64,000 bases of DNA from Acidobacteriota bacterium (GCA_018269055.1 JAFDVI010000028.1:62001-126000), one strand, 5' to 3'; shown: positions 8,977 through 18,129, numbered from the stretch's first letter. A program made the numbers and translations. Notes: generated by a model not told the origin, from the sequence alone.

Positions 8977-9004
8977 ATTATAGCTATCGCTTGAGATTGA
9001 GCAA
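8977..9004 (-). promoter_or_regulatory. Sigma70-type promoter of TonB receptor 1
   Basis: On the minus strand TTGCTC (8999-9004) is followed after 16 bases by a perfect TATAAT (8977-8982) and then GCCCCC. The start codon is about 250 bases downstream. The same TTGCTC-16-TATAATGC arrangement precedes receptor 2. Confidence 0.7.
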
Positions 9005-9032
9005 CCGTTTTTCCAATTGCTTGCAGCCACAG

Positions 9033-9066
9033 AAAAAGCCCGGCCAACTTTTGCAGTCGGCCGGGC
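9033..9066 (-). terminator. Intrinsic terminator after TonB receptor 2
   Basis: The stem GCCCGGCC/GGCCGGGC (9038-9045 with 9059-9066) has a 13-nt loop and is followed on the minus strand by TTTTT (9033-9037). It is 28 bp after the stop at 9094. Confidence 0.88.
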
Positions 9067-9093
9067 CAATGGATTCGGATCACTTTACGAAAT

Positions 9094-12000
9094 TTAGAAA
9101 GTGAACCGTCCGCCAAGTTGAATGGCGCGCGGGCCGCCAGATCCGAAGACCTGGCCAGCGCGGCTGGTCGGTTGGCCAAAGTTGGCGGAATTGCTCAGGT
9201 TGAAGCTGTAGCCGCCCAAGTTGGCAACGTTGAAGACGTTGAACACTTCGCCAAAGATGGCAAAGGTGTAACGGTCTCTAAGGACGAATTTCTTGGTTAC
9301 GCGCACGTCCTGTGAGCTGAACCAATCACCGAATTCATAGTTGGCGGGAAGCGTAATGGCCGCAATCGTCCGGCCAAGCGCATCTTTCTTGCCCGCGTAG
9401 GTCGTGTTCCAATTGGCGACTGCGGCTGCCAGATCGTCTTTGCCGCAACCACGGTTGAAGCAGTTGTAATCAACACCCGGAATCGGCGTAGAACCTGATC
9501 CATCGCCGTCCAGGTCAACGCTGTTAATGGAAGGCATCAACGGGCCGCGGCTGCCCATCTGAGAGATGAGGCCAATCTGGAATCCCCACGGCAATTCAAT
9601 CAATCCGGAAATGTTCAGCGAATGACGACCGCCTTGCGGCCCCCAGGTCGCATTCCATTTATCCAGGTTGGAAATGCCGTTGTATCCATGAATGTTGGTC
9701 AACGCATAGGAAGCGGTAAACAGGTATCGCTTCGAGAAACGTTTGTCCAATTTGACCAGCAACCCGTTGTAGACCTGCCGACCCGCGGGAGTCCAGAAGG
9801 TGATGGAACCCGTTGAGCATTGCGCGTTGACATCGGCAATCTGGGCAGCAGTGGTGCATTTCGGAATGACCGGAGTCTGCACGCCATTGATGTAACGGTT
9901 GTAGCGATTGTAATCCAACGCGCCGAGCAGCGTGTTGACGAAAACGCGGCGCACGAAATCAACGTTGACCACCATGTCATGACCCAGATCCCGTTGGAAT
10001 CCGATGTTCATGTGGTAGCTGCGCTGCACCGGATAGTCGAGCGGATAGAGGTTCGACCCGGTTTTGCCGACCTGGATGCCGCGAACGGCAAGGTCGAAGT
10101 TGGTCGTTGAGAGTCGCGATGTCACGGCAGCAATCTGCGCGTTGTAAATCTGCATGAACTGGCCAACGGTCAAATTGGTCAATTGGCCGGAAGCCGGCAG
10201 CGGAGCGCCGACAGCAACCGGTTGCAGGGTGTTGAAGTTGATGATGCCAGGGAAAATGTTGGTGAAAGCCGTGTGGGGAACTTGTTGGCGACCATTGCCC
10301 AGGGGGCCGATGTAGCCGCGTTCTTCCAAACGACGCCACAACTGTTCCGTATCCCAGTAAATTCCAGCGCCGCCACGAACGACGGTCTTGTTGTCTTTCC
10401 CCAAATTCCAGGCAAAGCCAAGCGCTGGCGAAAAGTTGTCGTAATTGTTGTGAGTCGGGCTCAGGTCACTGCCATACAGCGGAGTCAGATATTTGGGTTT
10501 GTCCAAATCCCGGTTGACCAGCGTGCTTTCAAAATTCCAGGCCAAACCGTAATTCAACGTGAAGTTCGGCTTCAATTTCCAGGTGTCTTGACCGTAAAAC
10601 CGCAGCCGTTTGTTTATTTTCGCTTTGTCCACATTGTACGGCGGCGGCTGGCTCGGATCGCCAACGCCGACGATTGCCCCTGCGAAAGGCAGGTTCAGCA
10701 AATCCTGCCCGGTTTTGATGGTCGAGGGCAGTGTCGGGAAAAGCGCCGCAAACTGTGCTGGCGGGAGCAGGGGTTTGATCGTCTGATTGATAAAATCAGG
10801 TGAGAATCCAACCGTGCACGCCGGATCGCAATATCCCCAGAAGCCCGTTCCGGGCGCGTATTCGATTTCTGTACCGAACCGCATGCGGTGCGAGCCTTTT
10901 TGCCAGGTCAGCGTATCCAGGAACGTGAAGCGTCGCAGGTCGCGGCCCTGAGTCGCGTTGGAAGTGTTTCCGACTGTGACGTTTGTGCCGTTGATTTGTA
11001 ACTGCGGGAAATTCAAACCCACGCAATCCGGGCAGACCGAGCTGTCGGGGAACAGATTGCGGTTTTGCCAGTAGGTGTAATTGAACCGGAAGTCGTTGAC
11101 GATCGAAGGCGTAAAGGTCGAGGTTATGCCGACGACTCCCTGGTCGGAGAAGTTTTTATTCTGCAACCAGTTGGAGGGCAATACCGCTCCGCCGTTCGGG
11201 CCGAAACCTTTGTTTTGATCGTGCGAATAGCGCAAAAACGCGTTGTGTTTATCGGTCACTTTCCAATCAAAGCGGGTGCTAAACAGATGGCCGGAGTATG
11301 GGCTGGCAAAGTTGCCGGCCAGGGAGTTGGCCGCCGCATAGTTCGGCTGGTACGTGACAACCGAAGTTTGGTTTGTGTATTCGTAGTTGGTGAAGAAGAA
11401 AAGACGATCTTTAAGGATCGGGCCGCCGACCCAGAAACCGGGATTGCGGCGCGCAAAGAACGGATCTTCAATTGCTTTGCGCTCAGCAGTGTTATTGCAC
11501 AATGCGGGAGCGCTTGGTTCCTGGCAAATGCGCTTCAGGCCGGGATACGCCGACATATTGTGATCGCGGAAGAAGAAATATCCCGAACCATGGAACTGGT
11601 TGCCACCTGTTCGAGTCACAATGTTCACCGCGCCAACGCTGGTGATGCCGGTCGAAAGATCAAAGTTGGTGGATGAAAGCTGGAATTCCTGCACGACTTC
11701 TTGCGAAAAATTCATGCCGGTGTTGCCTTCGATGCTGTTGCGGACATTGCCGCCATCCACAGTGATTGCCGTTCTGGCCGAATCGCCGCCCAGAATCGAA
11801 ACGGAAAAGAGCGAATTATATTGCGCAGTCGTTCCGGGGCTGGCGGAAACGCCCGGTTCCAAAAATGCCAATTGCAGGAAACTGCGGCCATTGAGCGGCA
11901 GTTCCTGGATTTTTTGACGCGTGATGACCCCGTCAATGGAGTGGCCTTCGTAATTCAGTTGATTGGAGCCGCCGCCTTCAATCGTCACGATTTCGGTTTG

Positions 12001-12339
12001 TTGGCCGACTTCCATCCTGAGTTCGACTTTGGCAATTGCGCCAGTGGCAACGGTGACTTCCTGCAAAATTGTGCGGAAACCGGTGGCGATTGCTTTCAGT
12101 TCATATTCGCCTGCTGGCAGCGCCGCGGCAGAAAAGTTGCCGTCTTCATCGGACTTGATCTGGCGTTCGATGCCGGTGGCTTTGTTTTTGATCGTGATGG
12201 CGGCATTGCGAATGACAGCGCCGGACTGGTCGCTCACCGTTCCGGAGATGGTCCCGACCGGCGCTTGGGCCAATGCAAAAACTGCAAATGCTGAAATTAG
12301 CAGCCAGGTTGATAATGCGTAGCTGGCAGAACGTCGCAT
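9094..12339 (-). CDS. Oar-like TonB-dependent outer-membrane receptor 2
   Basis: A 1,081-residue receptor. The signal peptide is at 1-25 (SAFAVFALAQA). A carboxypeptidase-regulatory-like domain covers about 26-112 (GTISGTVSDQSGAVIRNAAI, LPAGEYELKA). The plug region contains RQKIQELPLNGRSFLQLAFL and TVDGGNVRNS. The barrel ends with GGRFTF. It is a clear paralogue of receptor 1: the plug motif, the NxFHGSGYFFFRDHNMSAYPGLKR region and the C-terminal GSGGPRA-Q segment are almost the same. The start at 12339 has AAGGAG 9 nt upstream. An unusually long leader of about 320 nt separates it from its promoter. It has its own promoter and terminator, so it is transcribed alone. Confidence 0.93.
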   Translation of the reverse strand: MRRSASYALSTWLLISAFAVFALAQAPVGTISGTVSDQSGAVIRNAAITIKNKATGIERQIKSDEDGNFSAAALPAGEYELKAIATGFRTILQEVTVATGAIAKVELRMEVGQQTEIVTIEGGGSNQLNYEGHSIDGVITRQKIQELPLNGRSFLQLAFLEPGVSASPGTTAQYNSLFSVSILGGDSARTAITVDGGNVRNSIEGNTGMNFSQEVVQEFQLSSTNFDLSTGITSVGAVNIVTRTGGNQFHGSGYFFFRDHNMSAYPGLKRICQEPSAPALCNNTAERKAIEDPFFARRNPGFWVGGPILKDRLFFFTNYEYTNQTSVVTYQPNYAAANSLAGNFASPYSGHLFSTRFDWKVTDKHNAFLRYSHDQNKGFGPNGGAVLPSNWLQNKNFSDQGVVGITSTFTPSIVNDFRFNYTYWQNRNLFPDSSVCPDCVGLNFPQLQINGTNVTVGNTSNATQGRDLRRFTFLDTLTWQKGSHRMRFGTEIEYAPGTGFWGYCDPACTVGFSPDFINQTIKPLLPPAQFAALFPTLPSTIKTGQDLLNLPFAGAIVGVGDPSQPPPYNVDKAKINKRLRFYGQDTWKLKPNFTLNYGLAWNFESTLVNRDLDKPKYLTPLYGSDLSPTHNNYDNFSPALGFAWNLGKDNKTVVRGGAGIYWDTEQLWRRLEERGYIGPLGNGRQQVPHTAFTNIFPGIINFNTLQPVAVGAPLPASGQLTNLTVGQFMQIYNAQIAAVTSRLSTTNFDLAVRGIQVGKTGSNLYPLDYPVQRSYHMNIGFQRDLGHDMVVNVDFVRRVFVNTLLGALDYNRYNRYINGVQTPVIPKCTTAAQIADVNAQCSTGSITFWTPAGRQVYNGLLVKLDKRFSKRYLFTASYALTNIHGYNGISNLDKWNATWGPQGGRHSLNISGLIELPWGFQIGLISQMGSRGPLMPSINSVDLDGDGSGSTPIPGVDYNCFNRGCGKDDLAAAVANWNTTYAGKKDALGRTIAAITLPANYEFGDWFSSQDVRVTKKFVLRDRYTFAIFGEVFNVFNVANLGGYSFNLSNSANFGQPTSRAGQVFGSGGPRAIQLGGRFTF

Positions 12340-12540
12340 AAGTGTTCTCCTTAGGAAAACGGGTGCGCGCGCCTTCGGGCCAGTGCCTGATTAAGTCCAC
12401 CCGCACAGATGCAGGCGCACCACGAGTTTGGGAAAAGTTGCGGATTGATATTGAGATGTTGAAGAGGAAAGCACAAAACTAAGAGTTCGTACTAGGAAAT
12501 TGCTTTAAGAGCACTTACACAACCTGATAACTCTCAGAAA

Positions 12541-12573
12541 CTCCAGCTAGCCTTGGAAAGATAACCTTTCCTG
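12541..12573 (-). promoter_or_regulatory. Leader element shared by TonB receptors 1 and 2 (copy 2)
   Basis: On the plus strand this reads ACTCC-AGCTAGCC-TTG-GAAAG-AT-AACCTT-TCCTG, matching the block order of the receptor 1 leader. Here the minus strand can form a 6-bp hairpin, GGAAAG-GTTAT-CTTTCC. It lies about 200 nt upstream of the ATG and 100 nt downstream of the promoter. Confidence 0.5.
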
Positions 12574-12669
12574 CTTCAACAATTCGTCTGATCAGTTTTT
12601 CTGATTCAATTTCTTTTTTATTTTTTTGAGTGCTGAACTCAGTCAGCAAATGAGGAACAGCGCGGGCGC

Positions 12670-12697
12670 ATTATAGCCAAGCGTGAAATTTGAGCAA
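12670..12697 (-). promoter_or_regulatory. Sigma70-type promoter of TonB receptor 2
   Basis: On the minus strand TTGCTC (12692-12697), a 16-base spacer, a perfect TATAAT (12670-12675), then GCGCCC. It predicts a transcript leader of about 325 nt. Confidence 0.72.
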
Positions 12698-12931
12698 GCC
12701 CTTTACCTTCCGAGCGGTAAGTTATCGGCCATTTTCCGGTCTGCCTCCAAAACAGGTAGTTTTACGTATTGGGACTGAATGAAAGCTGGTTTAGTGTATG
12801 CCTGTCTGATGGTTGAGACCGTCAGGCAATTTGGAGAGAGCATCTGGAGCGGATGTTGGTATGGGGATTCCGGCACCGTTCCATAGAAAAGTGAGTGGTT
12901 CTGGGGAGTCCTGCTCGCTTTTTTGTCCTAA

Positions 12932-12966
12932 ATGAGCCAGGCGCTGTTTAACAGCGCCTGGCTCAT
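12932..12966 (-). terminator. Perfect 17-bp hairpin after TonB receptor 3
   Basis: Arms 12932-12948 and 12950-12966 pair without a mismatch around a single central base (the real loop would open a few pairs). It starts 14 bp after the stop at 12980. No T-run follows on the minus strand, so it is either a terminator without a classic tail or a transcript-stabilising hairpin. Confidence 0.6.
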
Positions 12967-12979
12967 CTTGTTTTGGCGG

Positions 12980-15900
12980 TCAGAATTCCAATTTCAGTCC
13001 GATGCGCATGGTGCGCGGTTTGACCGTTCGCACCGGAACCAGAAAGTTGCTCAAACTGCTTGGCGTGAAATCCACGAACTCCGCGCCGAAACTGAACACG
13101 GTCGAATTCAGCGGGTTGAACGCTTCAACCTGGAACTCCAGCTTTCGGGTTTCGGCGAGTCGAAATCGGCGCGACAGGCGCAAATTCAATGTGTAACTGC
13201 CCGGGCCGCGCCCGGCATTGCGCGGCAGATTGCCAACGGTGCCGATGGTGGGCAGGGAAAAGGCATCGGCCAGCGATTGATTGAGCGGCGTTTCCAGTTT
13301 GCGCCAACCGATGGCATCCAAATCTCCATTGAAGTTTGGTCGGTCGTTGTCCACGTCATCCAGATTGCGGTCGTTGCCATTCGCGCCGATGTTGAATGGG
13401 CGCGAAGATGCGAAATTGAACGTTCCGGCTACGGTCAAAGCGCCCATCGCTCTCGGCAGTTGGAAATACCCGCTGACGGCGAGGCGATGCCGCGCATCAA
13501 GCAGGCTCAAACTATATTCCCGGCCAAAGTCTCCGGCGACCAGCGGCGAAGACGTGTTGACCACGCCGTCATCCATCAATCGGCTCAAAGTGTAACTGGC
13601 GCGAAGAAAACCACGATTGGTCAATCGCCGCGTCACTTCAAAGCTGACTCCGTGATAGTTGCTGTTGCCGCGCGATTGAAGCTCTTCGACTTGCGTCAAA
13701 TTCGGATCGGCGCGGAATTGGCGAAGCACCGTCAACGCTGAGCGAATGCCGGACGTGGCGTTGCTGGTGGAAGGATTGTTGAGGCCGAAAACGACAATGG
13801 TTTTGTCGCCTTCTTTGATGGTTTGCGTCGGCGTGGCGCTGAGGTTGAAGCGGACATAATCGGAATTGCCGGTTGTTGTGATGGGACGATTGCCTTCGGC
13901 ATCACGCCGGTTGTCGAAATCGCGCGATGTGAGGTACGCGGTGAAATCCGAAAAACCGGCGGGCAATCGCGGGGCGTTGGCGTTGACTTCGCGCCACAGA
14001 TGCAGGCCGCGATTGAAAACATAGTTGACTTCCAGCTTGAACCCGCCTGCCAATTCGCGCTCGAACCCCGCCGAAGCCTGGTAGCTTTCCGGAATGCGAA
14101 AATCATTGCTCAAGCGGCGAATGAAACCTGCTTCGCGGACGCCGAACTGTTTGACGCGAGGATCGTCGCTGGCGAGCGCGGCGGGGAATTTCAGCGATGT
14201 CAGTAAAGGTTCAGCCAATGTCGTGTTGGTATCAATCGCCACAGTTTGCGAAGTCAGGAGAAAATCGTCCAGCGTTCTGAGCATCGCGCGGTTGTAAAAC
14301 ATTCCGTAGCCACCGCGCACTACGGTTTCGTGAGAACTGTGCGGCGACCAGGCGAACGAAACCCTGGGGCCGAAATTGTTTCGATCCTGTAGCACCGTTT
14401 CGTTATCCCAGCGCAAACCGGCGGAGATTGTCAGGTTGCGGCGTAGCTTCCAATCGTCCTGGACGAACAATCCCGCGTAAGTGTTTCGCAACTCCGATTC
14501 GGTGAAAAAGCGATGTTCATATCGCGAAAACTTGTTGACCAGAAAATCTGCCGGCGAAGCGAACGTAAAAACGCCTGTTGCGTCTTCCAGGTCAACGAAG
14601 CGTGAGCGAATGGATTGCACATCCACGCCGGAACGCACGGTATGCGCGCCGCGCTGATAACTGATGGTTTCCTGAAATTGCCAGCGATCTTCGCGACGAT
14701 CCACGCCGCTGAGCGTGCTGGCGCCTGCGGTTAAGTTGCCGTGCCGTGTGAACGGGTTGGCGCTGGTGTCGCCGATCACATCGCGCGGATCGTCAATATC
14801 AATGATGATGACGGGATTGTGATTGGGCGGAGCATCTGCCGGAGTCAGCCGCGAAAATTGAAATCGCGCATTGCTTACCCAGTGCGGCGAAAGCACGAAG
14901 TTGTCTCCAATGGCGATTGACTGGCTATCGCGCCCGGTTTGCCGGAGCGTGTCCAGCGTGCGGCGACCACCCGGAAAACCGCGCTCATCCCGATTGCGCG
15001 CCAGCGTGAACATGGCAAAGCCGTTGTGTTTATCGTTGAGGAACAAATCGCCGCGCGTTTGCCAGGTTTGCGCGACGCGCGGCGTGGAGATTGTTTCATC
15101 GTACAACCCAACCGCCGCGCCGCCATTGACTTCAACCGGTTTGCCTTTGTTGTCTACAGCCGTTGCACCGAGATTCGCGCCGTTTGGTTTCGGCAACGCG
15201 AACGCCGGATTCGAACCAACAGGCAACAGCGCGGCGATTTCGGCTCGGTCATAAATGTTGTCGTATTCGTAAGCAGTGAAGAAAAACAATTTGTCTCGTT
15301 TGATTGGGCCGCCGAAGCTCGCGCCGGGATTGTGATTTTGAAAGGGAAGCCGGAATCCTCGCGCTGGGTCGGCATTACGCCGGTACGGATTCGCGTTCAA
15401 ACTTTCATCGCGAAAGTAATAAAACGCTTGTCCGTGAAACTCATTGGCTCCGCCGCGCAATCGCAAATTGACTCTGCCGCCCGAAGCTCGGCCGTATTCC
15501 GCTGAAAACTGATTGGTGATGACCTGCACTTCCTCCACGGCGTGCAGGGAAGGAACGAACCGTTCGCGCGCGGCTCGGTCGTCATTGTTGTCCAACCCTT
15601 CAATGGTCAGGTTGTTGGAAAACGGCGTTCCACCTGTCAGGCTGAAAATGCCGATTTCTTCCGGCGGACGGCGGAACCCGTCTTTCGTGTCGCCTTCGGC
15701 CAAATCCTTGTCGGTCAACGCAGGCGGCGCGGTTCCGGCCAAGGTGAAGATCAAATCCAGCACGTTTCGGGATTCCGTCGGCAAAGCGTCAATTTGTTTT
15801 TGCGTGACGGTTCCGCCGACCACCGTTCGCGAAGTGTCCACCAGCGGCTGCGAGGTTTCGGCACTGATCGTCATTTGTTCGGCAAGGGCGGCGGGCGAAA

Positions 15901-16219
15901 GCTGAATGTCTTTTCGCACGATTGTGCCTGCGGCGACTTGCAATTTTTCGAGCTTGATTGTCTGGAACCCCGCCGCTTCGATTCGCAGGTCATAAATCCC
16001 TGGAAGCAGCGAGCCAAGCCGATAACGGCCTTCCTTGTTGGATGTGCAGTTTCGTTCCGTGTTACTGGTGATGTGTTTGGCAGTGATTTTGGCATTGGCC
16101 ACGGCGTTGTTGGCGGAATCCGTTATCGCGCCTTCAAAACCGATGTGATCCAGATCATCAAACGGGAATAGAAAAGTGATTGAAAGGCAGAAGAGTAAGG
16201 CAAAGGTGAAGCGGAGCAT
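12980..16219 (-). CDS. Oar-like TonB-dependent outer-membrane receptor 3
   Basis: A 1,079-residue receptor. It has an N-terminal hydrophobic signal (MLRFTFALLFCLSITFLF) and a carboxypeptidase-regulatory-like domain at about 25-110 (GAITDSANNAVANAKI, LPGIYDLRIEA). The plug follows, with TQKQIDALPTESRNVLDLIF and IEGLDNNDDRAARERFVPS, and a barrel ends in LKLEF. It is more distant from receptors 1 and 2: the plug carries ALPTESRN instead of LPLNGRSF. The start chosen is the ATG at 16219, because GGAGGG lies 7 nt upstream; an ATG at 16234 would use the ribosome-binding site itself as coding sequence. It has its own promoter about 75 nt upstream. Confidence 0.92.
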   Translation of the reverse strand: MLRFTFALLFCLSITFLFPFDDLDHIGFEGAITDSANNAVANAKITAKHITSNTERNCTSNKEGRYRLGSLLPGIYDLRIEAAGFQTIKLEKLQVAAGTIVRKDIQLSPAALAEQMTISAETSQPLVDTSRTVVGGTVTQKQIDALPTESRNVLDLIFTLAGTAPPALTDKDLAEGDTKDGFRRPPEEIGIFSLTGGTPFSNNLTIEGLDNNDDRAARERFVPSLHAVEEVQVITNQFSAEYGRASGGRVNLRLRGGANEFHGQAFYYFRDESLNANPYRRNADPARGFRLPFQNHNPGASFGGPIKRDKLFFFTAYEYDNIYDRAEIAALLPVGSNPAFALPKPNGANLGATAVDNKGKPVEVNGGAAVGLYDETISTPRVAQTWQTRGDLFLNDKHNGFAMFTLARNRDERGFPGGRRTLDTLRQTGRDSQSIAIGDNFVLSPHWVSNARFQFSRLTPADAPPNHNPVIIIDIDDPRDVIGDTSANPFTRHGNLTAGASTLSGVDRREDRWQFQETISYQRGAHTVRSGVDVQSIRSRFVDLEDATGVFTFASPADFLVNKFSRYEHRFFTESELRNTYAGLFVQDDWKLRRNLTISAGLRWDNETVLQDRNNFGPRVSFAWSPHSSHETVVRGGYGMFYNRAMLRTLDDFLLTSQTVAIDTNTTLAEPLLTSLKFPAALASDDPRVKQFGVREAGFIRRLSNDFRIPESYQASAGFERELAGGFKLEVNYVFNRGLHLWREVNANAPRLPAGFSDFTAYLTSRDFDNRRDAEGNRPITTTGNSDYVRFNLSATPTQTIKEGDKTIVVFGLNNPSTSNATSGIRSALTVLRQFRADPNLTQVEELQSRGNSNYHGVSFEVTRRLTNRGFLRASYTLSRLMDDGVVNTSSPLVAGDFGREYSLSLLDARHRLAVSGYFQLPRAMGALTVAGTFNFASSRPFNIGANGNDRNLDDVDNDRPNFNGDLDAIGWRKLETPLNQSLADAFSLPTIGTVGNLPRNAGRGPGSYTLNLRLSRRFRLAETRKLEFQVEAFNPLNSTVFSFGAEFVDFTPSSLSNFLVPVRTVKPRTMRIGLKLEF

Positions 16220-16293
16220 GTTGAATCCCTCCAAAGGAACAGCAAATGCTGAATTTTGAAGGGGTGGCCGACTGTTTGAACTGAGACGGGCGC

Positions 16294-16322
16294 ATATTAC
16301 AACCGCCCGATTGCATGCTCAA
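16294..16322 (-). promoter_or_regulatory. Probable promoter of TonB receptor 3
   Basis: On the minus strand TTGAGC (16317-16322), a 17-base spacer, then TAATAT (16294-16299) followed by GCGCCC. The G/C-rich tail after the -10 box resembles those of the receptor 1 and 2 promoters. The -35 box adjoins one arm of an inverted repeat at 16322-16385. Confidence 0.5.
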
Positions 16323-16385
16323 GGTCGCCAACCCACGTCTGCTCTCACTAATCCCGAAATGAGGCCAGATGCGGATTGGCGACCT
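16322..16385. repeat. 10-bp inverted repeat between the 93-residue protein gene and receptor 3
   Basis: AGGTCGCCAA (16322-16331) and TTGGCGACCT (16376-16385) are exact inverted copies 44 bases apart. The left arm touches the -35 box of receptor 3. It could be an operator or a long-loop terminator of the upstream gene. Confidence 0.55.
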
Positions 16386-16424
16386 AACTGAATTTCTTGT
16401 TTTTTTCGAGGTGAATCGGAATGA

Positions 16425-16706
16425 CTATTTTGTGCTCCTGTTTTCCTTGGACGGTAATGCCGGAGCGAGCATCACCCAGGCTCGTGCATTGCCGTCAATC
16501 GCGTACGCTTCTCCGGTCTGAACATTGATCGCCGCAACCGAATCGCCAATTTGCATGAACTGATACTGCGCCGTTTGCGGCTCCGTTTTCGCTTGGCTTA
16601 CGGATGGAGAACGCGCCAACCAAAAACCTGCCAAAAATAACACGAGTCCAACCACAACAATCAAGATCAGATTTTTTGCCGAAGTCCATCTCTCTGGAAA
16701 ATTCAT
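16425..16706 (-). CDS. Small single-pass membrane protein of unknown function
   Basis: A 93-residue protein. A short basic N-terminus (MNFPERWTSAKN) is followed by a strongly hydrophobic helix at about 13-32 (LILIVVVGLVLFLAGFWLA). Then comes a 60-residue polar part with YQFMQIGDSVAAINVQTGEAYAIDGNARAWVML, which looks like a single beta-rich repeat that would lie outside the membrane. I do not recognise a family. The start at 16706 has GGAGGG 4 nt before it; the frame extends to 16748 but that part has no ribosome-binding site. It lies upstream of receptor 3 on the same strand, 205 bp away, with a separate promoter between them. Confidence 0.7.
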   Translation of the reverse strand: MNFPERWTSAKNLILIVVVGLVLFLAGFWLARSPSVSQAKTEPQTAQYQFMQIGDSVAAINVQTGEAYAIDGNARAWVMLAPALPSKENRSTK

Positions 16707-16929
16707 AATCCCTCCTCTTTGGTCTGCTTGCCGAAAAAGTCTCGGCAAACGTTATGCCGTTTTTCAGAAACTCAATGCCGTTTATTGCAAACAAATGGGT
16801 TAGCATTTGGGGCAGGTTGGAGTGGGGCAGATAGGCACAATCAACGGCGGTTTGAGGCGTTGTAATTCAAGACAAAATTCGGAGGATGTGTTTTTTCGTG
16901 ATGCGTACCGATTGCAACAAGTCCGGGAA

Positions 16930-18129
16930 TCAATCAGCCGCTTGTTTCAACCGCATGCGCGGCGAAAGCCGTCTCAGCTTTTCAACCACCGCGGGCAATG
17001 TTTCCAGAACGTAATCCACGTCTTCGCGGGTGTTGTATTGGCCGAAGCTGAACCGCAGCGAGCCATATCCATTGTCACGCGGCAAACCAATCGCCATCAG
17101 CACGTGCGACGGTTCGTGAGAGCCGGACGAGCAGGCCGAGCCGGTCGAAACAGCGAGGCCTTTCAAATCCAGCGAAATCTGCAAACCTTCGCCTTCGACA
17201 AAATCGAAGTTCAGGTTGGCGATGTTCGGCACGCGGTGTTCGGGATCGCCGTTGCGCGTAACATCGGTCACGCGGTTGAATAACTCCGTTTCCAGGTAAT
17301 CGCGTAACTCCCGTGCATGCTCCATTCGCTCCGGCAGGTTCAGTCGGACGAGTTCACACGCCTTTCCAATGCCGACAATCAGCGGGACGCTTTCGGTTCC
17401 GGCGCGACGGTCGCGTTCGTGATGGCCGCCATGCATCTGGCTGGTCAGGCGAACGCCTTTTCGGACATACAGAACGCCGATGCCTTTCGGGCCGTGAATC
17501 TTGTGCGCCGTCAACGTCAACAAATCCACGCCGAGTTCTTTGACATCCACCGGGATTTTACCGACCGACTGCACGGCGTCTGTGTGCAGATGCAAATGCC
17601 GCTGCCCGGCTTCGCGGCGCTCTTTGACCAGCGCGCCGATTTCCGCCAAGGGCTGAATCGTGCCAATTTCGTTGTTGGCATGCATCACAGTGATCAGCAC
17701 CGTTTCGTCGGTGAGCGCTGCGCGAAGGTCTTCAAGGCGAACGCAGCCTTCGCGGTAAACGGGCAGGTAGGTCACCTGCCAACCTTGCTGCTCCAGGTGC
17801 GCGCAACTGGCCAGCACCGCCGGATGTTCGATCTGCGAAGTGATGATGTGTTTGCCTTTTTCCTGATGGGCTTCGGCGATGCCTTTGATCGCCAGATTGT
17901 CGGATTCCGTGCCGCCGGACAGGAAGGTGATTTCCGTCGCAGACGCGTTGAGCATCAAGGCGACTTGTCCGCGCGCGTCTTCGATGGCTTGTTTGGCTTG
18001 CTGTCCGAACTGATGCGTGCTGGACGCATTGCCAAACTCTTCAGTGAAGTAGGGAAGCATCGCCCGGACGACTTCATCGTCCACTCGTGTAGAAGCGCTG
18101 TTGTCGAGATAGATTTTTTTCATAGCCAT
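16930..18129 (-). CDS. nifS: Cysteine desulfurase (NifS/IscS family)
   Basis: A 399-residue PLP enzyme that takes sulfur from cysteine for Fe-S clusters and other thio-cofactors. Signatures: YLDNSASTR at the N-terminus, SGGTESDNLAI, QIEHPAVL, HANNEIGTIQP, HTDAVQSVGK, the PLP lysine at about Lys210 in TAHKIHGPKG, and the persulfide-carrying cysteine at about Cys333 in the long flexible loop (GSACSSG). The long loop places it in the NifS/IscS group rather than SufS. No iscU, iscA or regulator is adjacent, so its partner scaffold is elsewhere. Either the ATG at 18129 or the one two codons later could be the start; neither has a strong ribosome-binding site. Confidence 0.95.
   Translation of the reverse strand: MAMKKIYLDNSASTRVDDEVVRAMLPYFTEEFGNASSTHQFGQQAKQAIEDARGQVALMLNASATEITFLSGGTESDNLAIKGIAEAHQEKGKHIITSQIEHPAVLASCAHLEQQGWQVTYLPVYREGCVRLEDLRAALTDETVLITVMHANNEIGTIQPLAEIGALVKERREAGQRHLHLHTDAVQSVGKIPVDVKELGVDLLTLTAHKIHGPKGIGVLYVRKGVRLTSQMHGGHHERDRRAGTESVPLIVGIGKACELVRLNLPERMEHARELRDYLETELFNRVTDVTRNGDPEHRVPNIANLNFDFVEGEGLQISLDLKGLAVSTGSACSSGSHEPSHVLMAIGLPRDNGYGSLRFSFGQYNTREDVDYVLETLPAVVEKLRRLSPRMRLKQAAD

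Larger units (their letters stand above)
8729..9093 (-). other. Intergenic leader region of TonB receptor 1
   Basis: 365 bp without a gene. Reading the minus strand, it holds the terminator of receptor 2, then the promoter at 8977-9004, then a leader of about 245 nt with a conserved element at 8866-8903, and the AAAGGAG ribosome-binding site next to the ATG. Confidence 0.6.
12340..12979 (-). other. 640-bp intergenic region between TonB receptors 2 and 3
   Basis: No gene found. It contains the leader and promoter of receptor 2 (to about 12697), a hairpin at about 12797-12829 (TGCCTG...CAGGCA with inner ATGG/CCGT) without a T-run, and a perfect 17-bp stem-loop at 12932-12966 next to the receptor 3 stop. 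The stretch 12700-12900 has no recognisable signal. Confidence 0.6.

Noticed and set aside
12797..12829. Riboswitch in the region upstream of TonB receptor 2
   Set aside because: A hairpin is present, but it lies upstream of the mapped promoter boxes on the minus strand and matches no aptamer I recognise.
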